The position numbers and the translations under genes were made by a program. The notes below the pieces were generated by a model that searched no databases, was not told the origin of the DNA, and saw nothing but the letters and a program-made list of their open reading frames with translations. 64,000 nt of DNA, taken from the NCBI RefSeq assembly GCF_015751905.1, contig NZ_JADOUF010000001.1, positions 3,658,001-3,722,000 on the forward strand, given 5' to 3'. This DNA comes from Longispora fulva (GTDB taxonomy: Bacteria; Actinomycetota; Actinomycetes; Mycobacteriales; Micromonosporaceae). Of the stretch, positions 41,703 to 49,944 are shown in pieces. Each line of letters opens with the position of its first letter. The stretch's first letter is position 1.

Positions 41703-42928
41703 GTCGACCTCCCGGCCAGCAGCCCGCGGACGACCCGCAGGTACGACTCCTGTTGCCGCTCCCATGCGAACGACACCTCGATCCGCAACCGCCCGGTCCG
41801 CCCCATGTCCGCCCGGCGGTCCGGGTCGTCGAGCAGGTCCCCGATCAACCGGGCCATGTCCCCGGCGTCACCGGAGTGGGCGTACACCGCCGACGGGCCG
41901 GCCGCCGACCGGGTCTCGCGCGCGTCGAACGCCACGAACGGCAGCCCGAAGGCCATGTACTCCATGCCCTTCACCGGGGACACGATGTCCTCCAGATTCG
42001 AGTCGAACCCGAGGTCGGCGGTCGCCAGGTGGTCGAACACCTCCTCCTGGCCGACCCAGCCGGTGAAGGTCACCCAGTCGTCGACGCCCAGCGTCCCGGC
42101 CAGCCGCTCCGCCCCCGCGCGCGCGTCCCCGTCGCCCAGGAACACGAACTGGCAGTCGGTGCGCCCGTCGACCCGCACCACGTGGTGCACGACCCGCACC
42201 GCGAGGTCCAACTGGTCCTGCGGGCCCATCGCCCCGTGCCAGCAGCACAGGTACCGCCGGCCCCGCAGCTCGGGCCGGACCGCGCGCGGCCCGGTGCTGG
42301 CCAGGGCCGGGCCGTTGCCGACCACGGTCACGCGGTGCCGGCCGATCCCGCCGCGCTCGACGGCGAGGTCCACAGCCGTCCGGTTGACGGCCAGCACCTG
42401 GTCCGCGGACCGGTAGCTGGCCCGCTCCAGCCACAGCAGCAGCCGGTGCACGGGGCCGCGCCGGCCGAACCGCAGCTCGTACAGCTCGGGCGACTGGTCG
42501 CGCTGGTCGAGTAGCACGGGCGTGCCGGTGAACGTCCGCAGCGGCGCGGTCACCGTGAAAAAGATGTCCGGCGTGCTGGTGATCTGGACGACATCGAACC
42601 GGTCGGTGACCAGCAGCTTCCCGATCAGCCATGCCGTGGCCAGCCACGCCTTCGCGTACTCCCGGACGAAGCCCAGGGTGCTGCCGTTGTCCGGCGCGGG
42701 CCGGTAGTCCAGCACCCGGACGCCGTTTACCGACGCGTTGCCCGGGTCGCGGGGGCAGATCACCGTCACCCGGTAGCCGGCGGCCAGGAGCGCGCGGGCC
42801 TGTCGCCGCAGCCGGGCGTCCCTGGCGAGTGGCACGTTCTCCACGACCAGCAGGACGTGCGGGCGGGTCGCGCGGGCGGCACGCATTCCGGCGGCGACAG
42901 CGGGAACCACGCCCGGTCCGGTGGTCAC
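41699..42928 (-). CDS. GT4-type (GT-B) glycosyltransferase
   Basis: 409 residues from GTG 42928, which overlaps the stop of the chain-length gene in GTGA. N-terminal VLLVVENVPLARDARLRRQARALLAAG is the usual GT4 acceptor-domain start. The donor domain has VTVVGNGP, FLGDGDARAGAERLAGTLG and the E(x7)E-like region SNLEDIVSPVKGMEYMAFGLPFVAFD. It transfers a sugar to the growing repeat unit on the inner face of the membrane. It is the only classical glycosyltransferase in the operon besides the initiating one. Confidence 0.87.
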   Translation of the reverse strand: MTTGPGVVPAVAAGMRAARATRPHVLLVVENVPLARDARLRRQARALLAAGYRVTVICPRDPGNASVNGVRVLDYRPAPDNGSTLGFVREYAKAWLATAWLIGKLLVTDRFDVVQITSTPDIFFTVTAPLRTFTGTPVLLDQRDQSPELYELRFGRRGPVHRLLLWLERASYRSADQVLAVNRTAVDLAVERGGIGRHRVTVVGNGPALASTGPRAVRPELRGRRYLCCWHGAMGPQDQLDLAVRVVHHVVRVDGRTDCQFVFLGDGDARAGAERLAGTLGVDDWVTFTGWVGQEEVFDHLATADLGFDSNLEDIVSPVKGMEYMAFGLPFVAFDARETRSAAGPSAVYAHSGDAGDMARLIGDLLDDPDRRADMGRTGRLRIEVSFAWERQQESYLRVVRGLLAGRST

Positions 42929-44502
42929 CGCCGGCTCCAGGGAGCCCAGTGCCGGGGCAGGTCGATCTCGTGGTTGTCGACGCCGGTCGCCGTCGTGCCG
43001 GCGTGCCGGCGTGCCGCTTCCGACTCGCGACCGCCGGCCCGGACCGCGGCACCGGCACGGGCCGGGTCGCCGGTGCGGGCCGGGTCGCCGGTGCGGGCCG
43101 GGCCGGGGACTGTGCCGGGAACCGCGTCGGGTACGGCGCCTCGGGCCGGGTCAGGGTCCGTGGCGGTCGGCTCCCGCAGCCGGAACCGGAACAGCTCCAC
43201 ATCGGACGGTGTCCGCGACGCGTGCAGCCGTCGCCGCCGGCCGACGTTGTCCAGCACACAGCCGACCACCAGGCCCTGGTTCTCGTGCAGGGCCCGCACG
43301 GCGCGCTGGACCTGGCTCCGGGTGGTCCGCCGCGCGTCGGCGACCAGCACCAGCCCGTCGGCGGCGTCGGCGAGCACCTCGACATCGGGGCCGTCGAGAA
43401 CCGCCGGGGCCTCGATGAGCACGACGTCGGCCTGGTGCCGCAGCGCGTTCAGCAGCCGGTGCACAGCCGGTGACTGCAACAGGGCGCCGACGTCGTGTCC
43501 GACCCGCCCGCCGGGCAGCAGCCGCAGCCCGGGCACGTCCGTGGCCCGCAGCGTCTCGTCGAGTTCGGCGTCCCCGTCGATCATGTCGCTGAGGCCGATC
43601 CCATTGTCGACCCCGAGCATGTCGGGGGTACGGGGCCCGGCCGGGTCCGCGCACACGAGGATCACCCGCCGGCCGCCGAGCGCCAGCGCGGCGGCGAGGT
43701 TCGCGGCGACGGTGCCCCGGTCCTCGTCCCCCGGGCTGGTGACCAGCACTGTCGTTCCGGTCCGGTTGCGGACGTGCGGCACGGCGCGCAGCAGCCGGGT
43801 GCGCAGTTCCCGGTAGGTGTCGGCGGGGCCGGAGAAGGGACTGTGCACGATGGCCAGTCGACCGGCGGGGTCGCGCCCGGTGCCCCGGAACGCCGGGATC
43901 CGGGCCAGTACGGGCACGCCGGCGTACCGTTCCAGGTCGGCCGCGCCGCGCAGCCGGTCGTCGAACCGGTGCCGGAGCAGCGCGACCCCGACCGCGAGGC
44001 TCAGCCCGACGAGCAGCGCCACGGACAGGTCCACGGCGTGGTTGGGGCTCGCCGGGGTACGGGGCGCCAGCGCGGGGGTGATGATCCGTGCCGTCTGCGC
44101 GGACCGGTATGCCACGTACGCGTCCGCGACCGCCTGCGCCCGCCGTTGCGCGTCGAGCGGGGCAGCCCGCGTGGAGGCGATCCGCAGCACGTGGGTGTCC
44201 ACGGGCACCGTGACCGACAGCCCGCCGCCCAGGTCCTCGGCGGTCAGGCCGAGCGTCGCCGCGGCCCGGTCGAGCACCGCCAGGGACGAGGCGACGGTGC
44301 GCTCGGTGCCCATGTCGGGCGCCAGGTTCGAGGCCGCGGGCGCGGTGACCAGCACGTCGGCCGTCGCCCGGTACACCGGGGACCGCGACCAGGACATGGC
44401 CGCCGCCCCGGCCAGTACTGCGAGGGTGATGGCCACCATCCAGGCCAGGTGCCCCAGCACCCGGCGGGCGGGCAGTCCGGCGTCGTGCGCTGCGTGTGCC
44501 AT
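42925..44502 (-). CDS. Wzz/BY-kinase-like chain-length protein with degenerate nucleotide site
   Basis: 525 residues. TM1 (about 16-36) and TM2 (about 159-177) flank a periplasmic Wzz domain. A cytoplasmic CpsD/BY-kinase-like domain follows (TYRELRTRLLRAVPHV, then TTVLVTSPGDEDRGTVAANL). Where active kinases have a GK(S/T) P-loop, residues 256-264 read SPGDEDRGT with no lysine. The Walker A' DxD reads CAD at 284-286. The C-terminal tail has no tyrosine cluster, but a Pro/Ala-rich repeat (PARTGD twice). It probably still sets chain length with Wzy and Wzx, without tyrosine kinase activity. Confidence 0.82.
   Translation of the reverse strand: MAHAAHDAGLPARRVLGHLAWMVAITLAVLAGAAAMSWSRSPVYRATADVLVTAPAASNLAPDMGTERTVASSLAVLDRAAATLGLTAEDLGGGLSVTVPVDTHVLRIASTRAAPLDAQRRAQAVADAYVAYRSAQTARIITPALAPRTPASPNHAVDLSVALLVGLSLAVGVALLRHRFDDRLRGAADLERYAGVPVLARIPAFRGTGRDPAGRLAIVHSPFSGPADTYRELRTRLLRAVPHVRNRTGTTVLVTSPGDEDRGTVAANLAAALALGGRRVILVCADPAGPRTPDMLGVDNGIGLSDMIDGDAELDETLRATDVPGLRLLPGGRVGHDVGALLQSPAVHRLLNALRHQADVVLIEAPAVLDGPDVEVLADAADGLVLVADARRTTRSQVQRAVRALHENQGLVVGCVLDNVGRRRRLHASRTPSDVELFRFRLREPTATDPDPARGAVPDAVPGTVPGPARTGDPARTGDPARAGAAVRAGGRESEAARRHAGTTATGVDNHEIDLPRHWAPWSRR
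43061..43096. repeat. 18-bp tandem repeat, two copies, in the chain-length gene
   Basis: GCCGGGTCGCCGGTGCGG occurs twice end to end (43061-43078, 43079-43096), with a partial third copy. It encodes the PARTGD repeat in the C-terminal tail, and copy number could vary by slippage without shifting the frame. Confidence 0.7.
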
Positions 44503-45923
44503 CAGGCACCCCCTTGGTCGTCGCGGGCGGCCCCGCCGAGACCGGCGAGGGCGAGGAGTCCGAAGAACGCGTCGGCGGATCCCCGGTAGGTCAGGTGCGG
44601 GTCGAACGCCATCAGCACGACGATGACGGCGATCCCTGCGAACGCGCCGGTCGCCGCCGCGCCCCGGGCGGACGTCAGGTCCCTGGCTGCCCGCCAACCC
44701 GCCCTGGCGACGACGTTCGCGAACCACAGGAAGCTGCACAGCAGCGGGATCCCGCCGCCCCACAACAGCCAGGTGTACCCGCTCTCGATCCACACGTACC
44801 CGGTGATCTGGCTGGACACCGGTACCCTGGCCGAGGGCCGGACGCCGAGCACGAAGTTCCACCGGGAGAAGAGTTCCGGCCAGAAGTAGGTGCGCAGGTT
44901 GTTCAGCCGGCCGACCCAGCTCGCGGGTACCCCCGAAGCGGACTGGAAGCCGGACAACCGGCGCTCGATGACCGGGCGCAGGATCGGGTAGGCCAGCAGC
45001 GACCCCGGGATCGCCAGCAGGGTCAGGCCCGGCGCGCCGGACACGAACGCCACCGCGACGATTCCCACGAACAGGCCGATCGTGCTGGAGAACTCCCCTG
45101 CCGCCAGCGCGCCGAACACGAACACCAGGAAGGCGGCGGCCAGGAGCATCCGCTGGCGCGCGGCCGAGGTGCGCACCCACAGCCCACGGGCCACGGCCAG
45201 GTTGAGGATCATCAGGTCGGCCGTGGCGCCGGGCAGGCTGAGCGTGGAGCTGGCCTGGTTGGCGCGGAGTTCCCGGTCGCTGGCACCGAACAGGTCGTAG
45301 AAGCGCACAAGCATGCCCTGCACGCCGAAAATGCCGAGCGCTTCCAGGACGCCGATCAGCCCGACCACGCCGGCGGCCGCCAGGGACAGCCACAGGCACC
45401 GGCGCACCTGGGCCTCGGTGCCCACGCCGTAGCGGACGATCGCGTACACGAACAGGTACTTCCACAGCACCAGGGCGTGCAGGATGTCGTCCCGGGAGAT
45501 CTCGCGCTGGATGAGACCCATCCAGGCCAGCGGCAGGATCGAGCTGGTCACGGCGAGCAGCAGGATGGCCACCTCGACCCGGTTCGGCCGGGGCAGCCGG
45601 ACCGCGCCTCGCCAGCGCACGACGGCCCGGAGCGCGAGCGTGCCACCGAACAGCAGCAGCAGGACCTCGCTGGGGCGCAGCACCGGGATCAGGCCGCCCC
45701 GGTCGATGCCCGCGACGAGCGGGGTCACGCCGATCAGCCCGTAGGCGGCGACCACCGGACGCCACCACACCACGGCGGCGAGAGCCAGCACCACGACGCA
45801 CAGGAGCACCGGAACCGGCAGCAGAACCACCGCCGCGCCCAGGAGCACCGCCGCCGGCAGCGCCGCGAACGGCACCACGCGGGCTAGCCCCGGGGCGAAC
45901 AGCGCGGTCCCGGGGCTAGCCAC
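44502..45923 (-). CDS. O-antigen ligase/polymerase-like membrane protein (Wzy type)
   Basis: 473 residues from GTG 45923, eight bases inside the flippase gene. About eleven TMs, with a large outer loop between FQSASGVPASWVGRLNNLRTYFW and ITGYVWIESGYTWLLWGGG, the place and style of the Wzy/WaaL-type loop. The protein likely polymerises repeat units in the Wzx/Wzy pathway, consistent with a flippase before it and a chain-length protein after it. Confidence 0.82.
   Translation of the reverse strand: MASPGTALFAPGLARVVPFAALPAAVLLGAAVVLLPVPVLLCVVVLALAAVVWWRPVVAAYGLIGVTPLVAGIDRGGLIPVLRPSEVLLLLFGGTLALRAVVRWRGAVRLPRPNRVEVAILLLAVTSSILPLAWMGLIQREISRDDILHALVLWKYLFVYAIVRYGVGTEAQVRRCLWLSLAAAGVVGLIGVLEALGIFGVQGMLVRFYDLFGASDRELRANQASSTLSLPGATADLMILNLAVARGLWVRTSAARQRMLLAAAFLVFVFGALAAGEFSSTIGLFVGIVAVAFVSGAPGLTLLAIPGSLLAYPILRPVIERRLSGFQSASGVPASWVGRLNNLRTYFWPELFSRWNFVLGVRPSARVPVSSQITGYVWIESGYTWLLWGGGIPLLCSFLWFANVVARAGWRAARDLTSARGAAATGAFAGIAVIVVLMAFDPHLTYRGSADAFFGLLALAGLGGAARDDQGGA
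45882..45921. repeat. Inverted repeat at the flippase/polymerase junction
   Basis: GGCTAGCCCCGGG (45882-45894) and its exact reverse complement (45909-45921) are 14 bases apart. They cover the end of the flippase gene and the first codons of the polymerase gene. A hairpin in the mRNA could modulate coupling between the two. Confidence 0.6.
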
Positions 45924-47529
45924 CGCGCACCCCCGCGACGGGCCGCGACGTCCTGCCCAGCAGATGTGACATGCCACCCGCGACCTCGGCCAGTTCCGGG
46001 GACCGCAGCAGGCTCTGCGTGCCGACGAACACGGCGACCGCGACGGCCAACGCGGCGACCAGGCCGACGGCGCGACCGGCCGGCCCGAGCGGTCCACGCA
46101 GGAGTACGGCCGTCAACCACGCCGGCCCCGCCATCACGACCGCACCGGCCACGGTCCGACCCAGTCCCGGGGCGAGGCGTGTCCCGGCCGTTCCCGGGGT
46201 GAGGATGTCGCCGGGCCGGGCCGCCGTCACCCGCCGGACGTGCCGGGCCAGGTGCGTGCCGCCGGCCGCCGCGCCGGCCGAATAGGCCAGGCCGAGCACC
46301 ACGAGCAGCGCCGGCCCGGGCACCAGGAACCCGACGCAGGCCACGGCCAGGCTTGTCCCCACCTGCACCACCGTGGACCGCAGCGGCGCACCGGTGTCGC
46401 CCCGGGCGTAGCAGGCGTAGGTGTTGATCCAGAACACGGTCTCGCCGACCACGGCGGCGGCCAACGCGGCGAGCGCCAGCGCGACCATGGTCACGCCGGC
46501 CGCCGTGCCCATCCGGCCGAGTGCGACGACCCGGGCCAACGGTGCGGCCAGTACCAGGTAGAAGGCTGCGGTGGGCACCGTGACGAACAGCCCCAGGCCC
46601 AGCCCGCGCGCCAGGGTGGCGGCGAACCGCCCCGCGTCGCCGTCGAGGTGCATCCGGGCGAGCCGGGGCAGCATGGACAGTGCGACGGGCGCGGCGCCGA
46701 GGGCGTTGGCGACGTACACGAAACTCAACGCGAGTTGGAAGGCGACCACGCCGCCGGGGATCCGGTTGGCCAGTACCAGCAGGATCAGCAGTTCGCCGGC
46801 GGCGAGGCCGGCCTGGGCCACGGACGGCAACGCCCGGCGAAGCAGCTTCCGGGCCTCGGGGTCGCGCCAGCCGGCCCGGGGCACCAGGGTGACGCCGACC
46901 CGCCCGGCGCCCCACCACTGCACGGCGGCGTGCAGCCCGACGGCGCCGGTCGTGCCGAGGCCGAGGAACAGCACGCCTCCGACCCCCGACGCGTAGCCGG
47001 CGAGCACGGCCAGGATGCCGGCGTTCTCCAGCGCCGGGGCCGCCGCGGCCAGCGCGAACCTGCGGTGCGCGTTCATCACGGCGACGGAGGTGGCGATCAG
47101 GCCGTAGCAGAAGATCTGGGGCACGAACAGCGCCACGAGCAGGCGACCGGTGGCCTCCTGCCCGCCGCGCAGTGCCAGGGGTCCGAGTGCGACGGCCAGC
47201 GGCGCGAGCGCGGCCAGACCGAGCAGCGCCATGCCGAGGAAGCCGCCGGCCAGCCGGCGCGACGCCGGGCCGTCCCCCAGGTCGATGTGCCGGACCAGGG
47301 CCGGCACCAGCAGCGACGAGAACAGCGAGCCGCCGAGGAAGCCGTAGAACACCAGATTGGGCAGGGAGTTGGTGAACTGGTAGGTGTTGCCGAAGTACGT
47401 CGGGCCGAGCACCGCACCCACCATCGCGAACCGCAGCACGCCCGTGGCCCGGCTGACCGCTGTCCAGCAGGCGACGCTGATCGAGTCGCCGGTCACCGCC
47501 GCCGCCGAGTCGGCCGGGCCGGCCCTCAT
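45916..47529 (-). CDS. MurJ/Wzx-like polysaccharide flippase (MOP superfamily)
   Basis: 537 residues with about 14 TMs. The N-terminal SVACWTAVSRATGVLRFAMVGAVLGPTYFGNTYQFTNSLPN is a MurJ/MviN-type signature. In an exopolysaccharide operon it most likely acts as the Wzx that flips lipid-linked repeat units outward; a true MurJ is usually elsewhere. The ATG at 47529 overlaps the sugar transferase stop (ATGA). Confidence 0.85.
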   Translation of the reverse strand: MRAGPADSAAAVTGDSISVACWTAVSRATGVLRFAMVGAVLGPTYFGNTYQFTNSLPNLVFYGFLGGSLFSSLLVPALVRHIDLGDGPASRRLAGGFLGMALLGLAALAPLAVALGPLALRGGQEATGRLLVALFVPQIFCYGLIATSVAVMNAHRRFALAAAAPALENAGILAVLAGYASGVGGVLFLGLGTTGAVGLHAAVQWWGAGRVGVTLVPRAGWRDPEARKLLRRALPSVAQAGLAAGELLILLVLANRIPGGVVAFQLALSFVYVANALGAAPVALSMLPRLARMHLDGDAGRFAATLARGLGLGLFVTVPTAAFYLVLAAPLARVVALGRMGTAAGVTMVALALAALAAAVVGETVFWINTYACYARGDTGAPLRSTVVQVGTSLAVACVGFLVPGPALLVVLGLAYSAGAAAGGTHLARHVRRVTAARPGDILTPGTAGTRLAPGLGRTVAGAVVMAGPAWLTAVLLRGPLGPAGRAVGLVAALAVAVAVFVGTQSLLRSPELAEVAGGMSHLLGRTSRPVAGVRGG

Positions 47530-48176
47530 GTCGCGCCACCGGCCGAGAGCACCACGATCACGGTGCGCGCCAGGATGCGCAGGTCCATCCCGAAGGTGTG
47601 CTCGTCGACGTAGCGCAGGTCGAGTGCCATCCGCTGGGTCAGGGTGAGCCGGTTGCGACCGCTGACCTGCCACAGGCCGGTGATGCCGGGCCGCACGGCC
47701 AGCCGCCGTCGGTAGCCGGGGTCGAGCAGCTCGAGTTCCCAGTCCAGCATCGGGCGCGGACCCACCAGGGACATCTCGCCGCGCAACACGTTGAACAGCT
47801 GGGGAAGTTCGTCGATGCTGGCGCGCCGCAGCACCCGGCCCACGCGGGTCACCCTCGGGTCCGTGATCGGCCGGACCGCGCCGTCGCGGAGTTCGGTGGT
47901 GACGAGGTCACGCAGGATCGCGTCGTCGCAGTTCGCGACCATGGTGCGGAACTTGTACATGACGAAGGGTTCTCCGTCCCGGCCGAGCCGGGACTGCCGG
48001 AAGATCACGTCACCCGGCGAGCTGAGCCGGACGAGCAGCGCCGCGACCAGCAGCAGCGGGAGGAAGACCAGCACGCACACCGCGCCGGCGAGGACGTCGA
48101 AGACCCGTTTCGCCGAGGGCGGCGCGGGGCGGTGCCGCACGGCGGGTGCGGAGCGCGGCAGGCGGTGCGTCGTCAC
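47526..48176 (-). CDS. Initiating sugar-1-phosphate transferase (bacterial sugar transferase family)
   Basis: 216 residues from GTG 48176. One hydrophobic hairpin (FDVLAGAVCVLVFLPLLLVAALLV) precedes the catalytic domain with VMYKFRTMV, DELPQLFNVLRGEMSLVGPRP and PGITGLWQVSGR. This short form, without the N-terminal CoA-binding-like part, is like PglC/WecP. It moves the first sugar-1-phosphate onto undecaprenyl phosphate. Given the upstream diacetamido-uronate enzymes, the first sugar could be a di-amino sugar. Confidence 0.9.
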   Translation of the reverse strand: MTTHRLPRSAPAVRHRPAPPSAKRVFDVLAGAVCVLVFLPLLLVAALLVRLSSPGDVIFRQSRLGRDGEPFVMYKFRTMVANCDDAILRDLVTTELRDGAVRPITDPRVTRVGRVLRRASIDELPQLFNVLRGEMSLVGPRPMLDWELELLDPGYRRRLAVRPGITGLWQVSGRNRLTLTQRMALDLRYVDEHTFGMDLRILARTVIVVLSAGGAT

Positions 48177-48805
48177 GCCGACACCTCCCTGAGCCGGTAT
48201 CGGCCGGTCGACGTCGGCTCGGGTCGCACCCGGTGCCCGATCGCGGTCAGGTCGGCCACCTCGCCCCGCACGACGGCCGGGTTACCGAACGCGACCACAT
48301 GGGCGGGGACGTCCCGGGACACCACGGCCCCCGCGCCGATCAGGGCGCCGGGGCCGATCCGCACGTACGGCAGGATCGTGGCGTTGACGCCGATCTGCGC
48401 GCCGGCCCCGATCCACGGACCCGACATCAGTCGCGCGGAGGCCGGCTGGCCGGGGTAGAGGTCGTTGGCGATCGTGACGCCGGGGGCGAGGAACGCGTCG
48501 TCCTCGATCTCCGTGAACTGGGCGACGTAGCAGTTCGCGTGGATCTTCACCCGGTGTCCGATCCGGCAGCCGTAGTCGATCACGGTGTTGCTCCACACGG
48601 ACACGTCGTCGCCCAGGACGCAGTCCTCCCGGACCACCACGTTGTGCCCGGACTCGAAGCGGTCCCCGATCCGGGCGCCCGCGTAGAGCACGGTGCCGCT
48701 GCGCACCCGGGCCCTCGCGCCGAGCACCAGGTCCCCCGCCGCGCCGCGCGCCGGCGGATAGCCGAGGAGCACCCCGTCATCGGCCAGCAGTTCCCGCTCA
48801 GCCAT
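48173..48805 (-). CDS. Left-handed beta-helix sugar N-acyltransferase (WbpD-like)
   Basis: 210 residues from ATG 48805, after GGAGGTC. It is almost entirely hexapeptide repeats ([LIV]GxxxxI pattern, as in VLGARARVRSG, VIDYGCRIGHRVKIHANCYVA and IGAGAQIGVNATIL). It fits WbpD/WlbB, which acetylates the 3-amino group of UDP-2-acetamido-3-amino-uronate. The preceding aminotransferase and dehydrogenase are the matching earlier steps. Start lies eight bases inside the aminotransferase gene. Confidence 0.85.
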   Translation of the reverse strand: MAERELLADDGVLLGYPPARGAAGDLVLGARARVRSGTVLYAGARIGDRFESGHNVVVREDCVLGDDVSVWSNTVIDYGCRIGHRVKIHANCYVAQFTEIEDDAFLAPGVTIANDLYPGQPASARLMSGPWIGAGAQIGVNATILPYVRIGPGALIGAGAVVSRDVPAHVVAFGNPAVVRGEVADLTAIGHRVRPEPTSTGRYRLREVSA

Positions 48806-49925
48806 CGTCGGGACCTCCGGAGCCAAGCACCTCCGCGAGCGCCTTGCACACCCGCAGCACGTGTTCCTCGCCCATGTGCGGAAACACCGGCAGCGACAGC
48901 ACCTCGCGGGCGGCGAGCTCGGCGACCGGGAGGGGGCGCGTCGCGTACCGCCGCATGCCCTCCTGCTCGTGGCACGGCACCGGGTAGTGCACCCCCGTCT
49001 GCACCCCCAGGGCCGCCATCCGCCGCTGGACGAGGTCGCGGTGCGGCACCCGGACGACGGCTAGGTGGTAGACGCCCCGGGTGCCGGGGGTCTCCTCGAC
49101 GAGGCGGACCGGTCCGTACTCGAACGCCTCCGCGTACCGGGCGGCGACGGCCCGGCGCGCCTCGTTCCAGGCGTCCAACCGGGCCAGCTTCGCCGACAGG
49201 ACCACGGCCTGCACGGCGTCCAGCCGGCTGTTCATGCCGACCGCCACGTGTTCGTGGTGCGAGCCGGTCGCCCGACCGTGGTCGCGCAGGCACAGCAGCC
49301 GGTCGGCGAGGTCGGGGTCCGAGGTCACGACCGCGCCGGCGTCGCCGAACGCGCCGAGGTTCTTGCCCGGGTAAAAGCTGAAGCACCCGGCCGCGCCGAT
49401 CGAGCCGGCGCGCCGGCCGCGCCAGGTGGCCCCGTGCGCCTGGGCGGCGTCCTCGACGACCGTGAGGCCCGCGCCGTCGGCGAACCGGCAGATCCGGTCC
49501 ATGTCCGCCGTCTGCCCGTAGAGGTGCACGACGATCACGGCCCTGGTCCGGGGCGTGACGGCGGCCTCCACCGTCTCCGGGGTGAGCTGCAGGGTGTAGG
49601 GGCTGACGTCCGCGAACCGGGGCCGGGCCCCCGCGAGGACGACGGCCTCCGCCGTGGCCACGAACGTGTTGGTGGGCACGACGACCTCGTCGCCGGGCCC
49701 GACGCCCAGGGCCATCAGGGTCAGTTGCAGCGCGTCCGTGCCGTTGGCGACGCCCACGGCGTGGGACGTGCCGCAGTACTGCGCCCAGGACCGCTCGAAC
49801 TGTTCCACCGCCCTGCCGCCGATGAACTGGCCCTCGTCGAGGAGCCGGTCCCAGGCGGCCCGGACGGCGGGGCGGATCTCCGCGGTCATGGCGTTCAGGT
49901 CGGTGAACGGCACCTGCTGGTTCAT
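48798..49925 (-). CDS. DegT/DnrJ/EryC1-family sugar aminotransferase (WbpE-like)
   Basis: 375 residues. PLP-binding Lys188 lies in SFYPGKNLGAFGDAG, and the domain has VVPTNTFVATAEAV and VEDAAQAHGA upstream, as in nucleotide-sugar aminotransferases. In this order (oxidoreductase, aminotransferase, acetyltransferase) it matches WbpE/WlbC, which installs a 3-amino group on a 3-keto uronate nucleotide using glutamate. Confidence 0.9.
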   Translation of the reverse strand: MNQQVPFTDLNAMTAEIRPAVRAAWDRLLDEGQFIGGRAVEQFERSWAQYCGTSHAVGVANGTDALQLTLMALGVGPGDEVVVPTNTFVATAEAVVLAGARPRFADVSPYTLQLTPETVEAAVTPRTRAVIVVHLYGQTADMDRICRFADGAGLTVVEDAAQAHGATWRGRRAGSIGAAGCFSFYPGKNLGAFGDAGAVVTSDPDLADRLLCLRDHGRATGSHHEHVAVGMNSRLDAVQAVVLSAKLARLDAWNEARRAVAARYAEAFEYGPVRLVEETPGTRGVYHLAVVRVPHRDLVQRRMAALGVQTGVHYPVPCHEQEGMRRYATRPLPVAELAAREVLSLPVFPHMGEEHVLRVCKALAEVLGSGGPDDG

Positions 49926-49944
49926 GGCTGGTTCCGATCTCTCG

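Noticed and set aside
42925-44502. Reading the chain-length protein as an active tyrosine kinase
   Set aside because: The P-loop lysine, Walker A' aspartate and tyrosine tail are all absent.
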